DNA of 64,000 bases from Rostratula benghalensis (GCA_013399305.1 VXAI01000190.1:62001-126000); one strand, 5' to 3'. Positions 46,521 through 59,435 are shown, counted from the stretch's first letter. A program made the numbers and translations. The notes: a model not told the origin generated them from the letters alone.

Positions 46521-49500
46521 GCACCAAGAAAATATTACACATGGTTAGTATATTCCTTAAATACGCAATAATCTTGCATGCTAAATTAAGTACTGGGCTT
46601 AGAAACTGAAAAGGAAGTATAAGGTCATAATGCCAGGGGTGGAGGAAGACTTGGGAAGTTGTGTGAACAGGCAGTGGGCTGGTGTACAACATTTCAGGAT
46701 GAAGTCAGTGGTCAGGCACAGCCTACACCAGTAGCAGGTACCTGGAGATCATCAATACTTGTTTGTTAGTTCATGTGAAATACACCTCATGCCTGTACCT
46801 AAGAGGCAGTTGTTTTTAGCTTAAAACCTACCAGTGATACTACCATGAAGTGAAATTGGTAATACCCATGTTTCTTCCTTGTGTGTAGAAAGAGAGTTAC
46901 TTCCTGCCAAGTGCTGTCACTTTGAGACTTTTCCCATGCCTGACATCAATTACTAAGTACAAACAAAAAAACCCGATAGTTGACATCAACCTTTTCCTGA
47001 CCTCTACTTAAATAATTGCAAGATAGTGGAAATACATGATCAGAACTCATGAAGAAGTTTTTTCGAAAATGACTGAGCAAGACATCAAGTGTTTTATAGG
47101 TTGGGTGCCAGAGAACAAAATAAATCAACTGCTGTTGCAGTTATAAGAAGAGCAGTACTTTCACACACAAGTATGTGCTAGTGTTCTACATATCACATAT
47201 TCTAGATTCTTCACTGACCAAAGTTCACTACAATTTTAATAATATTCTACCTTGTTCTGGTTAGTCACTTTTTTTTTTAAATAATAATTAAGAAAAGTAT
47301 CAGGTTGCCATTCTTAAACAAATAAATGTGTGGCAATTGTACCTTCAGGGAATGACAGAGGTTTTAAAAAAGTGGCAAACAAATGATCCTCCAATACTTA
47401 CTCATTTTACACTGCCTCATTGAAAAACAATCCAGGTAGGCAACAGTTTTGTCACCAGGATGGTTAACTGACATTTTAGAGTTGAGCAAAGAATTTGTCC
47501 TTTATGTTTCTCTCCCATCCAGCTACCAGCCTGGAAAGCAATCACTGTCAATCACAATGGTGAGATCAATACCATCAGCCCCAGTCCATACTACTGAAAC
47601 CCTGCTTTCTACAGTCCATAAGACAAATAGTCAAATAGTCCTGGTGCTTGTTTAATTGAGTTTGTCTGACCAGATCAGTTGAGGTAAAATGTAAAACAGC
47701 TCAAGCCATTTTTTGTGTTTTTTTTTTTCTTTTCCCTCTGGATTTCTGAAGTGCAACCCAATGGCTATCAAGTATTATAGCAACTGCAGCAGACTTGTAT
47801 AGCCTCAATATTCTACTGGAATTTGACTTCAGTTGTCACAACATAACAAGAGGAATGCAGTCATAACTTGAAAAAAAAGTATTTCTTTTAATACCAGTAT
47901 TTGCAGACCTGTTTTCTTGTTCTTTTTGTTCTTTTACTCCACCCCTTTCTCAGAAGTTGTCCCATCATGGTAAAAGGTTATTTTTGAATTCTAGGCTCTT
48001 TTCAGGTTGGCTATACTAGATTTTTTTCAGTAAAAAATGCAAGTTAAATTCAAAATCAAACACCGTGAAATCTGTTTCATGATGTCCTATTTTTCCTTCC
48101 AGTTGTTATTGTATAACCTATTTTGTTCATGACACACACATTTATAACTGGCCTTTATTGGGAGGTGAATTATCTCTAATGAATAAATATCATAACTGAT
48201 GTCCCTGCTTCCTTGTGCCCCAGGCTGGTCAGCTCTCCCAAACAGAAAGATTTACACAGAACAACTGTTGGTGGCATTGATCTGAGAGATTTCCTGGCTG
48301 CCTGGTTTATACAGAAGTGTAGTTCATGTAAATATGTATTCAACTTCTTCAGAAAACTCTTATTCCTGTAGATCACTCTAGCTGATTCATAGCACAACAT
48401 CCCTGTTCATAGGGATATTTTTTTTTTTTTTTTAGACAAAAAATGAAGGATTTTCTTGTCTAGGAATCAGGAAAAACCTCATCTGAAGTACAGCCCCTTT
48501 TTATTGATATTGTAACTTCTTCAGCAGATTCATTGACCCACTTGAGATAAGTTCAAGTATGACATTAATGGATGAGAGAGGAAATAAAAAATGGGAGAAG
48601 CGTGTGTCTAGCAACATACAAGTAGCACAGCTGCTTTATTTCTACCTATCACTTGCTATTTAGCAACATGCTGGATAAAATAAAGTCTCTCTAGAGAGGC
48701 ATAGCTGGTCCTAGACTCTAGTATCTATGACTTTCTGTCACTGCAGAGTCATTTCAGCTGCTCACTGTGACTCAGCCCACCTACGCTGGAAAAAGAGGAT
48801 CTCAGCAGGAGATACAAGGGAGCAGACTAGCATAAAAAAAGACAAATATAATACCTAGATTTTTTAACACTTGGGATAGTGCCTTGGTGACACATGAACA
48901 CTTACTTGGTGTGTGGATCAGAAAAGATGGAATAGTACATTTTTTACCACTTCTTCTTCCTGGGTAAATGGGAGCTCAAGATAAGATACTGCTGTTTTCC
49001 CTCCTGCTGTTACAAGTAGTGACATCTACTTGGCTCTACATGACAGCCTCAAATTTTTGTGGCCTGGTCCTAAGAAGTAGTGCTTTGAAAAATCCCTCCT
49101 TTGAGTGTCAACCTGGCTATAGGATGACAGGAGCCAACTGGGGCTGGCAGGATAACCTGGATGTAAAGTTTAGGCTTTTACTTTTCTCCCTTGATTAGAG
49201 TTTTTTGAATGCTAACAGAGAAGCCCAAACTGAGCCCAGTCTTACTGAACGTGGTAGTGGGGCTCCTACTTCTTCAAAACTGTGCTCCAACATACTTTGG
49301 TGGACCATTGGTAGCTTATTAATTCTTCAGTAGTTTAGTGATATCTACCTTTAGTAGCTTAATGATATCTGTGCATATTTGACATGGTGAGTCTATCCTC
49401 AAAAATTTCTCGTGGCAAGAATAAAATTTCTAGTGGCAAGACTTTTTTTTTGTAGTTTCTAACATCATCATAACAAATAAAATGATGGAACTATCTTGAA

Positions 49501-49719
49501 ATTTTATTTGCATCACTCATTCTTCTATTTTTTCTGTCCTGCCATCTTCCTGGAGTAGCTGGGAGTAATGGTGCTGTGCTAATTTAAAGTCTTTGTGACT
49601 ATTCCTTTCCTCAGCAACCCATGCCTCAGGTTATTAATTTGTGGTGAGGTGAGAAGAAAAGGCAGGCAGAGGAGGGAGAGACATATTGTGTGTGCATGCT
49701 TCTTCTGCTCCACAATGTT
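46521..49719. other. Unique AT-rich non-coding DNA
   Basis: No gene was recognised. A T16 run lies at 48418-48433. A 76-codon frame at 48968-49198 begins with a hydrophobic stretch resembling a signal peptide but is not supported as a gene. 49405-49442 carries two imperfect copies of a roughly 22-bp unit (aaatttctcgtggcaaga, then aaatttctagtggcaaga). Confidence 0.55.
48418..48433 (+). repeat. T16 homopolymer run
   Basis: Sixteen T. On the minus strand this could be an A tail, but no matching element is recognised. Confidence 0.9.
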
Positions 49720-49990
49720 TTAGCCGCTCAGCTATGTCAGCAAAGAGTGTGAAAAATCACATATTCTTTGCCAAAATAGTAGCTACACCAGCCAAAAGAC
49801 CCATGTGGACACAGCTACGCTTACAAAAAAGACCTTCAGTGGCTGCCCTCTGGGTGCTTCGAGAAAGTTATACAACTATGCAGGCAGAAAAACTCCTTCT
49901 CCATACACCAAAAATAGTCCATCTCTACAGAAAAGGATCCAGCTGCCACAGCTAAACCAGGGTAGATATATTAATAAAGATATATCTGCA
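49720..49990. mobile_element. Probable decayed non-CR1 interspersed repeat, DNA-transposon-like
   Basis: A variant of agctatgccggcaaaag recurs at 49730 (agctatgtcagcaaag), 49781 (agctacaccagccaaaag), 49813 (agctacgcttacaaaaaag) and 49874 (aactatgcaggcagaaaaa), with a fainter one near 49941. The spacing is about 30-60 bp. The middle part, ccatgtggacacagctacgc, recalls the gtgtagacacagctatg phrase of old amniote non-autonomous DNA elements (hAT-like or similar). That resemblance is from memory and no family is named. CpG remnants remain. Overlapping plus-strand frames here (49686-49955 and 49805-49996) are by-products. Confidence 0.45.
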
Positions 49991-50045
49991 GTATAAGTTC
50001 GGCATCTTATGCAGTCATTGAGGGTTTTTAATTGTGGTAGAAACG

Positions 50046-50058
50046 AAAAAAAAAAAAA
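50046..50058 (+). repeat. A13 homopolymer run
   Basis: Thirteen A shortly after the decayed repeat at 49720-49990. It is not clearly the tail of that element. Confidence 0.85.
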
Positions 50059-50512
50059 GACTTGTGGATATCTCAAGCCACTGTGAATACTTGTTTAAGA
50101 CTTGTTGGAATTTCCCTATCAACCACAAACGCAAGAGTTTGTTTCTAACATGTAAAATAAATTCTTGTTCATGGTCTTGGGTAATTTTTATCTACTTTCT
50201 CTCTAGATAATCAGGACTACTCCAATATCTATCATTAGGAGATGGGTTTCTAGGTCAGGAGTTTAATTTCTTGGTTATCATTTACAATATGTTACATTCA
50301 CTGATGAAATCCTACATTTTTAAATTTTCCTTGCAGCTCCTTTTATTTATGAAATATGTAGAAATATTTTCAGTCACACTATTCTAGCACCAAGTTACGT
50401 TATAAAGCTACATTTTTATATGCATTTTTAAAGGGATTTTAAAAATAGCAGCAGATAGAATGGAAGACCTAGGGGATTCAGCATTGTGCTCAATCTAAGT
50501 AATTTATGAAAT

Positions 50513-50603
50513 ATTAGAATTATAGAATTGTAGAATGGTAGAGGGCACTACTGAGAAGAGCCAGGCTCCTTCTTCCTCATTCCCTCCCAAAAAAATTTTA
50601 TAT
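50513..50603 (-). mobile_element. CR1 LINE fragment with internal deletion
   Basis: On the plus strand, attatagaattgtagaatgg is a reverse CR1 tail, but it jumps at once to gggcactactgagaagagcc and aggctccttcttcctcattc, which belong to the end of ORF2 about 300 bp further into the element. The copy has therefore lost most of its 3' UTR. A fresh CR1 tip abuts it at 50604. Confidence 0.75.
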
Positions 50604-50670
50604 TCATGGAATGGTTTGCGTTGGAAGGGACCTTAAAGATCATCCAGTTCCAACCTCCCTGCTGTGGCTC
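50604..50670 (-). mobile_element. CR1 LINE 3' end adjoining an older CR1 piece
   Basis: catggaatggtttgcgttgg, then aagggaccttaaagatcatc and cagttccaacctccctgctg: the reverse complement of the attctatg-type CR1 terminus. It begins directly where the preceding CR1 fragment ends, in the same orientation. Confidence 0.85.
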
Positions 50671-53084
50671 ATAGCAAGCCTGCTATCCCTCCTAGTGATG
50701 GTGACACAGTAGGAAATCCATATGCAGTTCCCTTTCTCCCTCTCATGTTTGTACACAAATCCATACATGAAAATGTGGAAGAGGGCCAGCACCTCTCCTG
50801 GTAAGAGTCAGCCTGGAACTGTGATTAAGACAGAGCTCTCTTTTGCTTTCAATATTGTGATTTATCTTCTTTTGATTTTGCAAAATTTATTTTGCCAAAT
50901 GGCCAGAGATCCATAGGTTTTATACACAAATACATATACATACACAAATATATATACACATATGCAGATGCATGCTATATGACAGCTGGGATTTAAGCAG
51001 CAAGAATCAATCATTTGTTTCCAAGATAGTGTCAAGATCCAGTATAAAGAATTCTGTCCTGAATGATTTCCTGTTCAAAGCACATCAGAAAAATAGGAGA
51101 GCTTCCATCTAGGACAGACCCATCCTACAAAAGACAGAGCTGAGGAATAAGAATGTCTAAACCCACTGAAGAACTAGAGGACAATTCATTTTGGAGTAGT
51201 AAGGATCAGGAAAGAGACCTGATCTTGTGACCTGGCCTTGTACTAGGGCAATCCTGCAGAGGGCCAAGGGGTTAGTGGGGTCTTATAGACGTGTTCAGCT
51301 TCTCTGCAGAGATGTTGCACTGTGTTTTGTCTTTGAGGGAAGAACGACCTCACTGCAATCCCTTGCATTTTTTGTTTCAGTTGTCATGTATCTATGAAAG
51401 GTGCAACTGCAACGTAGTCGAAGCTTTGGTAAAGGGGATCTGAGCAACTATAGGTCAACTGAAAATGTGAAACCATAATGTTTGAAAACTAAGCCAATGC
51501 TTATGTCATGAAGAGGCACTTTCTGGCACTTGGACTCTGGAGAGTTTAGCCCTTGGAGATGTGGTGAACTCATGAATGCATCGTACTGTGATATGCATGC
51601 ACACTGCGTTAGCAACAGTAATGAGAATGAGAAATAAGATATAATGATTTCAGTTTGTAACACAGTATCTGCAATAATCTATGAATTAACAGAACAGAAA
51701 AGAAATCCTAATGGAAGCTATTGGTTCATCCAAAATATTTACTATGTTTTAAGTAGCTGCAAGGTAGAACATCAGGTATTTATTACTGATGCTATGAAAT
51801 GTTCAAATCTTATCTATTATTTGGAAGCAGACATGTAATTTCCTGATAATAAAATCTCTGATTTTCCTTTTTGAATTTTCAGGCTCAATTAAAGGATTCT
51901 TCTGCAGATCAGTGTAAGCAAGAGATCAAACTGAGCAATTCACGAGACAAGTGTCAACTAATTGACGTTGACCACTTCTTACCAATAACATAGATTTTAT
52001 TTAGCTATGTGGGCAAGAACTATAATATCTGGAACAAAGCTGATCAATAGATTGTATTAAAAGGTGGTTTTTAAGCATCAAACTTGACCATTTGAACAAG
52101 CCATAGATAATTGATATACTGTAAGAGGGAAAGGAGTTAGAAAGAGCAGAGTCAGGCAAGGGTGTTGAGAAGTCTGACAGGTTGGGAACCAGAAGGACCG
52201 AACCATGCAAGAATAACAAATAAAGAAGTGTTTCATATATTCTATTTTACTTGTAGCTTTTAAAGAATAAGTCAGATTTACTGAAATATTCATGGAATTT
52301 TCCACCAAGTGTGAGCTGAGCTTAGCAATGGTAGGTGCAGGTTCAGTTGCCCTGGCAAACGTTCTCAGGGAATGTCCCTGTATATGGACTCAAAACCAGG
52401 AGAAACAGATAGTCTTGATCTTTTTGGTGTCAGACACACAGTGAGTCGAAAAAATTGGTTTATTTGTCTGCTTTACCACAGGCTTTTTGTGTGATATGGA
52501 CAAACAAGCTAGTCCTAGACTTTTTAAATATCTAAACTGTGCATGGTTTGCAGTAAGAGCGCAGGAGACACTGTCTTACCTGTGTGTTATGGGCCTCATT
52601 TTTAATGTGGCTGAATTTCTTATCATGGAAATGGGATAGCAGCATCTAGCTGAAAACGTCCACTGAAGATTGCAAAGCACTACTGGCACAAGAGCTAGAT
52701 ATGCCTGGAAGACAGATAAAAGGAAAATAACAGCTTGCTTTTCCAAATATTGGTCAAAGAAAAGCCAGAAGTCAAAGAAGCAGGCACAGGTTTTACCAAG
52801 CATCCCTGCACATCCATTTTATTCCTCAAACCTGGCTTCACTCTTAATATAGGAGATCTAAGAAAATCCTGTTCTCTTGCCTCTGCACTGGGGTATGTGC
52901 AAGTAGAGCTGACTGTGGGAAGAGTCTTGTACTTAGAGGTGTAGTGCCCTTTCCCTTAATAATAAGGATGACAAAGCCAGGTATAACAGGAAGCTTTGTA
53001 CTATTGGAACAAATTAAGCCAGTTTTATTAAAACAAACAAGGCAGTTGAGATCCTTTGATATATCCATAGTGCCTACATCCCGC
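50671..53084. other. Unique AT-rich non-coding DNA
   Basis: No gene was recognised. A TA/CA-rich simple repeat lies at 50921-50963. Nothing else can be supported. Confidence 0.6.
50921..50963 (+). repeat. CA/TA-rich simple repeat
   Basis: Alternating tacaca and atatata units over about 43 bp, an imperfect purine-pyrimidine alternating microsatellite. Confidence 0.85.
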
Positions 53085-53515
53085 AGATGTCTCACTTCAG
53101 TCGATTAATCAGCCGTTTCCCAGAGCATGGTAATTGTATATGCAATCCACTTTGATATGTTTTATAGCATTTTGTTTAATCCTCCCCAACTTTTCATCCC
53201 TGGCAAGAGCTTTATGGTAACATAAACCGTAATTGTGCAGTAAAGAAAATCACCTTATGGTACAGCCTACAACTGCTTTATCGCCCTCATCCTCACATAC
53301 GTAACCAACACTCAAACAGCTAAATATGGTGAGCGAGGCTGGGCAGCATGCTGCTTTAATAGTACGTAAATGCAAAGACTTCTTGACAAAGAACTTAACC
53401 CCTATCAGCAAACAGAGTTGGAACTGTCTAGGGGATTTTTATATTTCTCCGTCAATGACAGGGAAGGGAATATATTGCCATTATAGCCGGCAGACATTTT
53501 TCTGCATAAAAAAAA
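53085..53515. other. Candidate conserved non-coding element
   Basis: The block is unusually rich in known developmental-type motifs and retains CpGs in an otherwise CpG-poor area: cagtcgattaatcagccg at about 53100, ggtaattgtatatgcaatcc at about 53130 (homeobox and octamer-like), taacataaaccgtaattgtg at about 53219, tacgtaaatgcaaag at about 53363, and tatagccggcag at about 53484. There is no repeat signature. Open frames are short. I infer a possible enhancer. A CR1 copy begins about 45 bp downstream. Confidence 0.3.
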
Positions 53516-53561
53516 AAAGCTTTCTCAAAGACAAAAAGGAATGTAAAACCTTTGTCCAATA

Positions 53562-53772
53562 AAACTTCTTCACAGTGAGGCTGAGGGAACACTGGAAGGG
53601 GCTGCCCAGAGAGGTTGTGGAGTCTCCTTCTCTGGAGATGTTCAAGACCCATCTGGACGCATTCCTGTGTGACCTGATCTAGGTGTTCCTGCTCTGGCAG
53701 GGGGATTGGAATGGATGATCTCTCAAGGTCCCTTCAAATCCCTGATAGTCTGTGAGTCTGTGATTCTGTGAT
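53562..53772 (+). mobile_element. CR1 LINE 3' end, attctgtg tail type
   Basis: aaacttcttcacagtgaggc, then ctgcccagagaggttgtgga, gtctccttctctggagatgt, cctgtgtgacctgatctagg and aaggtcccttcaaatccctg, ending with three attctgtg-type units. It includes the last about 100 bp of ORF2 (FFTVRLREHWKGLPREVVE-like) and the UTR. It is the most complete of the four related copies in the window. Confidence 0.93.
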
Positions 53773-54117
53773 ACCTTTTCTCCTTCCTGAGAAGACTTTG
53801 CTTTGGAAAATTGTCAGCTTGCTAACAAATATTTCTAATGTTTAAATTAGACATAATTTGTTCATTAGATTATATTTATTTAATGTAAAACAGAAATTAA
53901 ATCAAATACAATAACTTGTAAAAATATAAATACAGTATCAAAATTAGCTCAAAGTCCTTTGCTAATCTATTCCATTGGAAAAGACAAAAAAAGTGAATCA
54001 GCAACTGAAACCTTTCAGTTTTTTCAAAGCTTAGTTTCAACTTTTCTTTATGTCATAAATGCATCAGGTTCAACCATCTCCTTTCATCCTTTGCTTTATT
54101 CTGAGTCTTATTTTCAG

Positions 54118-54132
54118 AAAAAAAAAAAAAAA
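54118..54132 (+). repeat. A15 homopolymer run
   Basis: Fifteen A, flanked by tcag upstream and tctga downstream, giving a 5-bp inverted border. The setting recalls the larger structures at 14673 and 28480. Confidence 0.85.
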
Positions 54133-57100
54133 TCTGATAAAAAACTTCTGACCAACACAACCACAACAAGTCTTTCTATTTCCTTAACTGATGCAAAATG
54201 TGAGGTGGCAAATCCTTGCCATTTGTGATATCCTCCCTCCAGAAGGAGACTTATACTAATTCCAGATTCCCATTTGAGTATGTAAGACTTCAGACAGCAG
54301 TTGTACACTTGAATGTAACTTGTATGGCTTTAGGACACAGGCTCCCTTCTTGCTCCCTTCTCCTTTGCCACCTCACGGACAGTTTGTCCCTGTGCTCACT
54401 AGTGTGAATTCTCAGACAAATCTTGGCTTTTCCTCACCATCCTTGCTTCTCTGTGTTCCAGTAGGAAGTGAAAATGGCACAGACTAAAGAAATTTCTCTG
54501 CTGACCTTGTGTTGGTTACAGACTGAGCCTGTTTCCAAAGAATATTGAGCAGGAGCATGGCAGACAATCTGTAACAAAGCAGGAACAGTCTTTCTAGAAC
54601 AAAGAAGAAATGAGGATCTAAGATACACACTGACATTAGTGGTACTTGATGCCTGCCACACATGGACCACACTCGTCCTTCCTCCTTTAGAGGAGAGAGG
54701 GTTAGGGGAAGCAACTGCTGCTGGCAGCACACCAGAAAATGCACCTCATACTTTGAGACTATGAAAGCAACTGCACTGATAAATTAAATTCCATTTCTGC
54801 AGTGAGTGGAGATGGAAAGAAACCACAGTCATGAACCTAGGAATATAAAACATCAAGATTAAGATACAACTACAGGGGACAAAACAACTCCTGCATCCAA
54901 TTCCACACCCGGATGAGGTCAGTGCCTTGCAAGTTGTCTAAAAATCTCTTACCTTGTCATACTATTTTCTGATCTGTTCAGAGGTCTTGCCACTATTGCC
55001 ACATTGACTCTAGTAAAGAAGGTATTGAACATGTGAGGAGTGTTTGCAGGCATCCTCTCTAGTGTATGAAGACAACCTGTGCATCATATTCTATAGCATA
55101 AGTCTCTATCATCATTTCATGTTGCAGCAAACCCATCCCCACTCAGTTTTAAGGGCTAAAGACCATTGTACTGAACCCCAACTGTCCAGAATTAAGCTTT
55201 TGTCCTAAAACTCAATCACTTTCTTCACTTTCTTTCCTCCTCTAACACTTGCTGGTTACCACTCACAAAATCTAAGCCTGTGGAGAGAACCTCCAGGATT
55301 TATGAATAGGATTTTCATGCAAATTAATCTATGTCAGTAGGTTTGGTTTTGTTTAGACTTCTCCTCCCCCCTCCTGAAGAACAGATGAGTTATTTCCTCC
55401 TCAGCACTCGGCCACAGAGCTTGATGATATATAGCATCAGTAATTCTTCTCTTTACCCTACTGCTGCATAATTTTTTGCTATGGTTTTTGGTTGGAGCTT
55501 AGTGGGGTTTTTATTTCTTTCTTTCTCTTTAGGTTAGAGAAGTGTTATCTATTACACTTGGATCATTTCCAGTCTTACTGTTGTGTGCCATACTAAGTAC
55601 CACAATGATCCTTAATTGGCAGTAAATAGAGAAAAAGCAGCCATCCTTGGAAAGCAGCTGTTCTATGAATATATGGCGTAAGAGTAGTGTGGAGGCTGTG
55701 GTAGGAAGGTTTCAGGTCACAGCTAGCTTAAATGGAGGAATTTTACATGCTGCACTAATAATAACTCCACTCTAAATTTGAGGTAACAGGACAAACAGGA
55801 GCACCAGAGGGACAGTCTCATCCTTGCACCACTCTGTTCTATGAACTGGGGAGTGTGCCCTTTACTCATTCACTGTGTTATTTGGATGAATTCTGGTGAT
55901 TTGAGTGGGGACCATTATGAAGACTTTGCAATGTTTTACCCTAGATACTTTTGGTACTCTTCTTTTATAGACCATCAAGAAGAGTGGAGCAATGGGACCT
56001 GGATGTTATATATATTTTGTAGGGTTTGGCCTGTTTTTCCATAGGGGATACTCTCACTTCATTCTTAACATGATACGAGAGGGTTACCATTTTTCAAAGA
56101 CAGGAAATAAATGTAATTTACTTGGTAATTTCTTTTTCTTATCACTACACAGAACACAAGTTATCTCCGGATTCGATTTATTTGAATAATACTGTTAAAA
56201 GAGACAGAGAGAAAGGTATTCACCTTTTATATGTGGCTGCAAATGGGCTGTGCACTCCTTTAATTCTCAAATGTAGTGAACCTGGAGAGCTTTTTTGAGT
56301 GAGCAATTGCAACCAGGTGGATGAAAATTCATTGCCCAACAAGAAATTAATTTACTTAGGTATGATACATCGTCTTCCTCTTCCCATTATGGTAATTGAA
56401 TATTCATCACATAACAAGTGCAGTTAATTAGCAGATTACTCATTTACTGGACAAATAATGAACATCTTATTCTGAACAAAGAAGGGGGATAGGAAAGCCA
56501 GAGGGAGAGAAAAGAAAACATACATTTTTATAAGGCTATTATTTAAATGAGTCTTCTATTAAATAAAAAGAAAAAAGGAATCACTAAAAATAAGCGTTTT
56601 TTTAAAATATTAGTATTTAATGATAGTTATGCTGTATCCAGAGATAGTGTAGCTCAGGCTTCAGGCAGCACAAGGAGATTCCGTGCTCCCACAGAAATCA
56701 ATGGTAAGTCTCCCATAATATCAGTGGGATGGGCCTTCTGATATTTCAAAAAGAAAGGAATATTGGCGTCACTTTAAAACAAACAGTATACCTTTGTGAG
56801 ATGTCAACATTGATAAATTCACATTTTCTTTAATGTATTATGCTGTTGTTTCTGGAATGTTTTTTTCTCTGCTAGCCTGTCAGCATCATTCTTTTGTCTT
56901 TTGCCTAATGTTTGTTTAGACTGTAAAGATCTTTCAAAAATGCCATTATTTTTTTCTTCTCCATTTGTGCGCAGTGCACTCCTTGCCCATATTTCTGGCT
57001 CTTGCATACTACATTCTTGTTATCACTAGCCAGAAAGAAATGTTTTATTGATATAAATTGGCGTGGCTCCATTAAGGGGGATGGAGCCAACTAGATTACC

Positions 57101-59400
57101 TTGATGGAGAATGATTTTGAATATTGAAGTTTAACATTGAAGATTGCTTACTTAGGCATGGGTGCTCTTTTGATACTTCTTTTTTATTTTTCAAAAGTAC
57201 CTTTACCTAACAAAGAGAGGTTTCTTGCTGAGGAATTTATACATTATTTAGAAACTTACCAGACTATTAAATGCAGGAGAAGCAAAATGAGTCTGATTTA
57301 ATTCTGCCAGTGTCTGTAGTCTCATGCCAGTTTTATTTGCATCCATCATTTTTAGGGTGTGCCAAGTATAAGTTCTCATTGAAAACTCAGTGGTGAGAGG
57401 AAGCAATTTGGTTGGTACAGCCAAGAAAGATTTTCAGGAAGTTGTATATGCAATTGAACATCCCCAATTGCTACTTTAACTAATACCCATACTCTTTCAG
57501 TTTCTGACCATTATTTGATAGGACCTTCTTCTCATTTTCCATGTGGGTTTTGCAAGCAGCAGGAAAGCTTAGTATGGGCTCCAGGCAGCTGCAGAAGTGA
57601 ACGATGGGATCAGTTCAGGGAGAGAAGGGTTAAAAATATAGTGGAATAATTTTCCCACAGTGGTAACAGCTACTGTGAGCAGGTGAATGGAGTTAGGTGC
57701 CTGTCTGAAGGGGAAAAAAAACCCACCAGAGGTGGAGCCTGAGGGAGAGATTTAATGATAAGAGGTTCCTGTGAAAATATGTGATTCATATCTCGTCTGT
57801 TGAAACTCATACACATGTTGGTTAAAGTTTACATGAAATCCTGCCGTTTTCTCAAAGCCTCAATCATTGCAGAGTCATTTCAGAGGCTGCTACGCTGGTT
57901 AATTGCTATCAGATGTGCTATATGAAACTCTTGCCAGTTCAGCTAGGTGAAAATCTGGGAATGTAGCACATCCTTTAGATGAAAAGAAAATTCTGGCACA
58001 CAGTGAAATATGTGAGTGATGCACCAGCTCAAGTATTTAGAGCAGAGTGCAGTATGAGAAATTCAAAGTGAAATGTTCAATACTCAGAATCCAGTATATG
58101 GACTGTATGAACCGCATGAAAACTAAAGATTCTGCTCAGCAACATCACTTACACATGGCCAGGGAAAATAAACTTTGAGACTGGGGTCTCTGATCTGGGA
58201 GAGGGGCACCAGAAACATAACACAGAAGGAACAGCAGTAGATATCCTACCAAAACTCAAAAGTAAAGGGGCTTGGGTTTAAAGACACCACCATCTTCGCC
58301 GTCCAGAAAAAACAACACAACAAAACAATAAAACAAGAAAAATCCCTCCCTCCTGTCTCATAGTTCAATTATTTTGCTGATATATGTTACTATCTGGAGT
58401 ATTATTAGTAGGACGTGAAAAGTTCAAGGACATTTCCTATGCTAGGGATTACATTTCTGAACAATAAACTGTATATAAAAAAAGTTAATAAACAGATGAC
58501 TTGCGAGGAAGACAGTGTTTCAAATGCAAGCCACGTAGCACAGATGATCAGCCTGTCCTCTATTAATCTTGCTATACTTCATATATCTGAATCTATTATT
58601 GGTATAGTGTTTATTCTCTAATAAGATAAAATCAAAACCTGTATCCCCAAGAGCTCAGGGAGGTCACTGGTGTGAATTAATCACTAACCAAGGAAAAGAG
58701 CTGTACTCCAAGGAAATTGTGATCAATTCTGATCTGCATATTAATTGATGGCTCACTCAGGAAAGTATTAAAAAGCAATTTTCAGTCAAACAAAATGAAT
58801 TAATTCAGTGGAAGTGTGTCTATGATAGATACTTAGCTGTCCAGGCTCAAAAAGAAAATATTAAAAGTCAAGTCTACATATATACTGCTACAAAAGAAAA
58901 AAGAAAACCACTCTGCAAAGGGAGACTGCTTTGAGCAAACACACATGCATTTCTGCCATCATATCAAAGAATGGTGCTCCAAAGAAGAGAGGACTTGGAA
59001 TAAGGATGAATAAGTTCTGCAGCATACTACCTCGAAGGAGTGAATAAACGGCAGAAAACTCACACAATCAAAATCTGCTAGGTAACATCAGTTTCACTTT
59101 AAGCAAGCAAGTTCCTATGCTCTTATCTGCACAAGAGGACTGCATTTTGACTCGGGCAGTTTCATTCTTTAGAGTGATGCTATTTTCCATTAAATAAACA
59201 GACCCACAAAACTCTATCAGATCTCTGTTCTAGGCTGTATGAAACATAATGAAATTCAGGAGTAAATCATGAGCATTTTCCAATCTACTGCAGGTTCCAG
59301 GTCAATGACTTGACTGCTCCATCAACTTTCCATCTCAAAAGCCAAGGACTCGCAGTGTACCCAGGGACTGGCAGAATCAGGTGGTTTCAGATCAAGAAAA

Positions 59401-59435
59401 GTATGTGTGTGTGCGTTTGTGTGGGTGCATGTGTC
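59401..59435 (+). repeat. GT-rich simple repeat
   Basis: gtatgtgtgtgtgcgtttgt followed by gtgggtgcatgtgtc: an interrupted GT microsatellite. Confidence 0.85.

Noticed and set aside
49686..49996. Overlapping plus-strand frames of 89 and 63 codons
   Set aside because: They fall within the motif-repeating decayed element; repeated DNA motifs explain the open frames.
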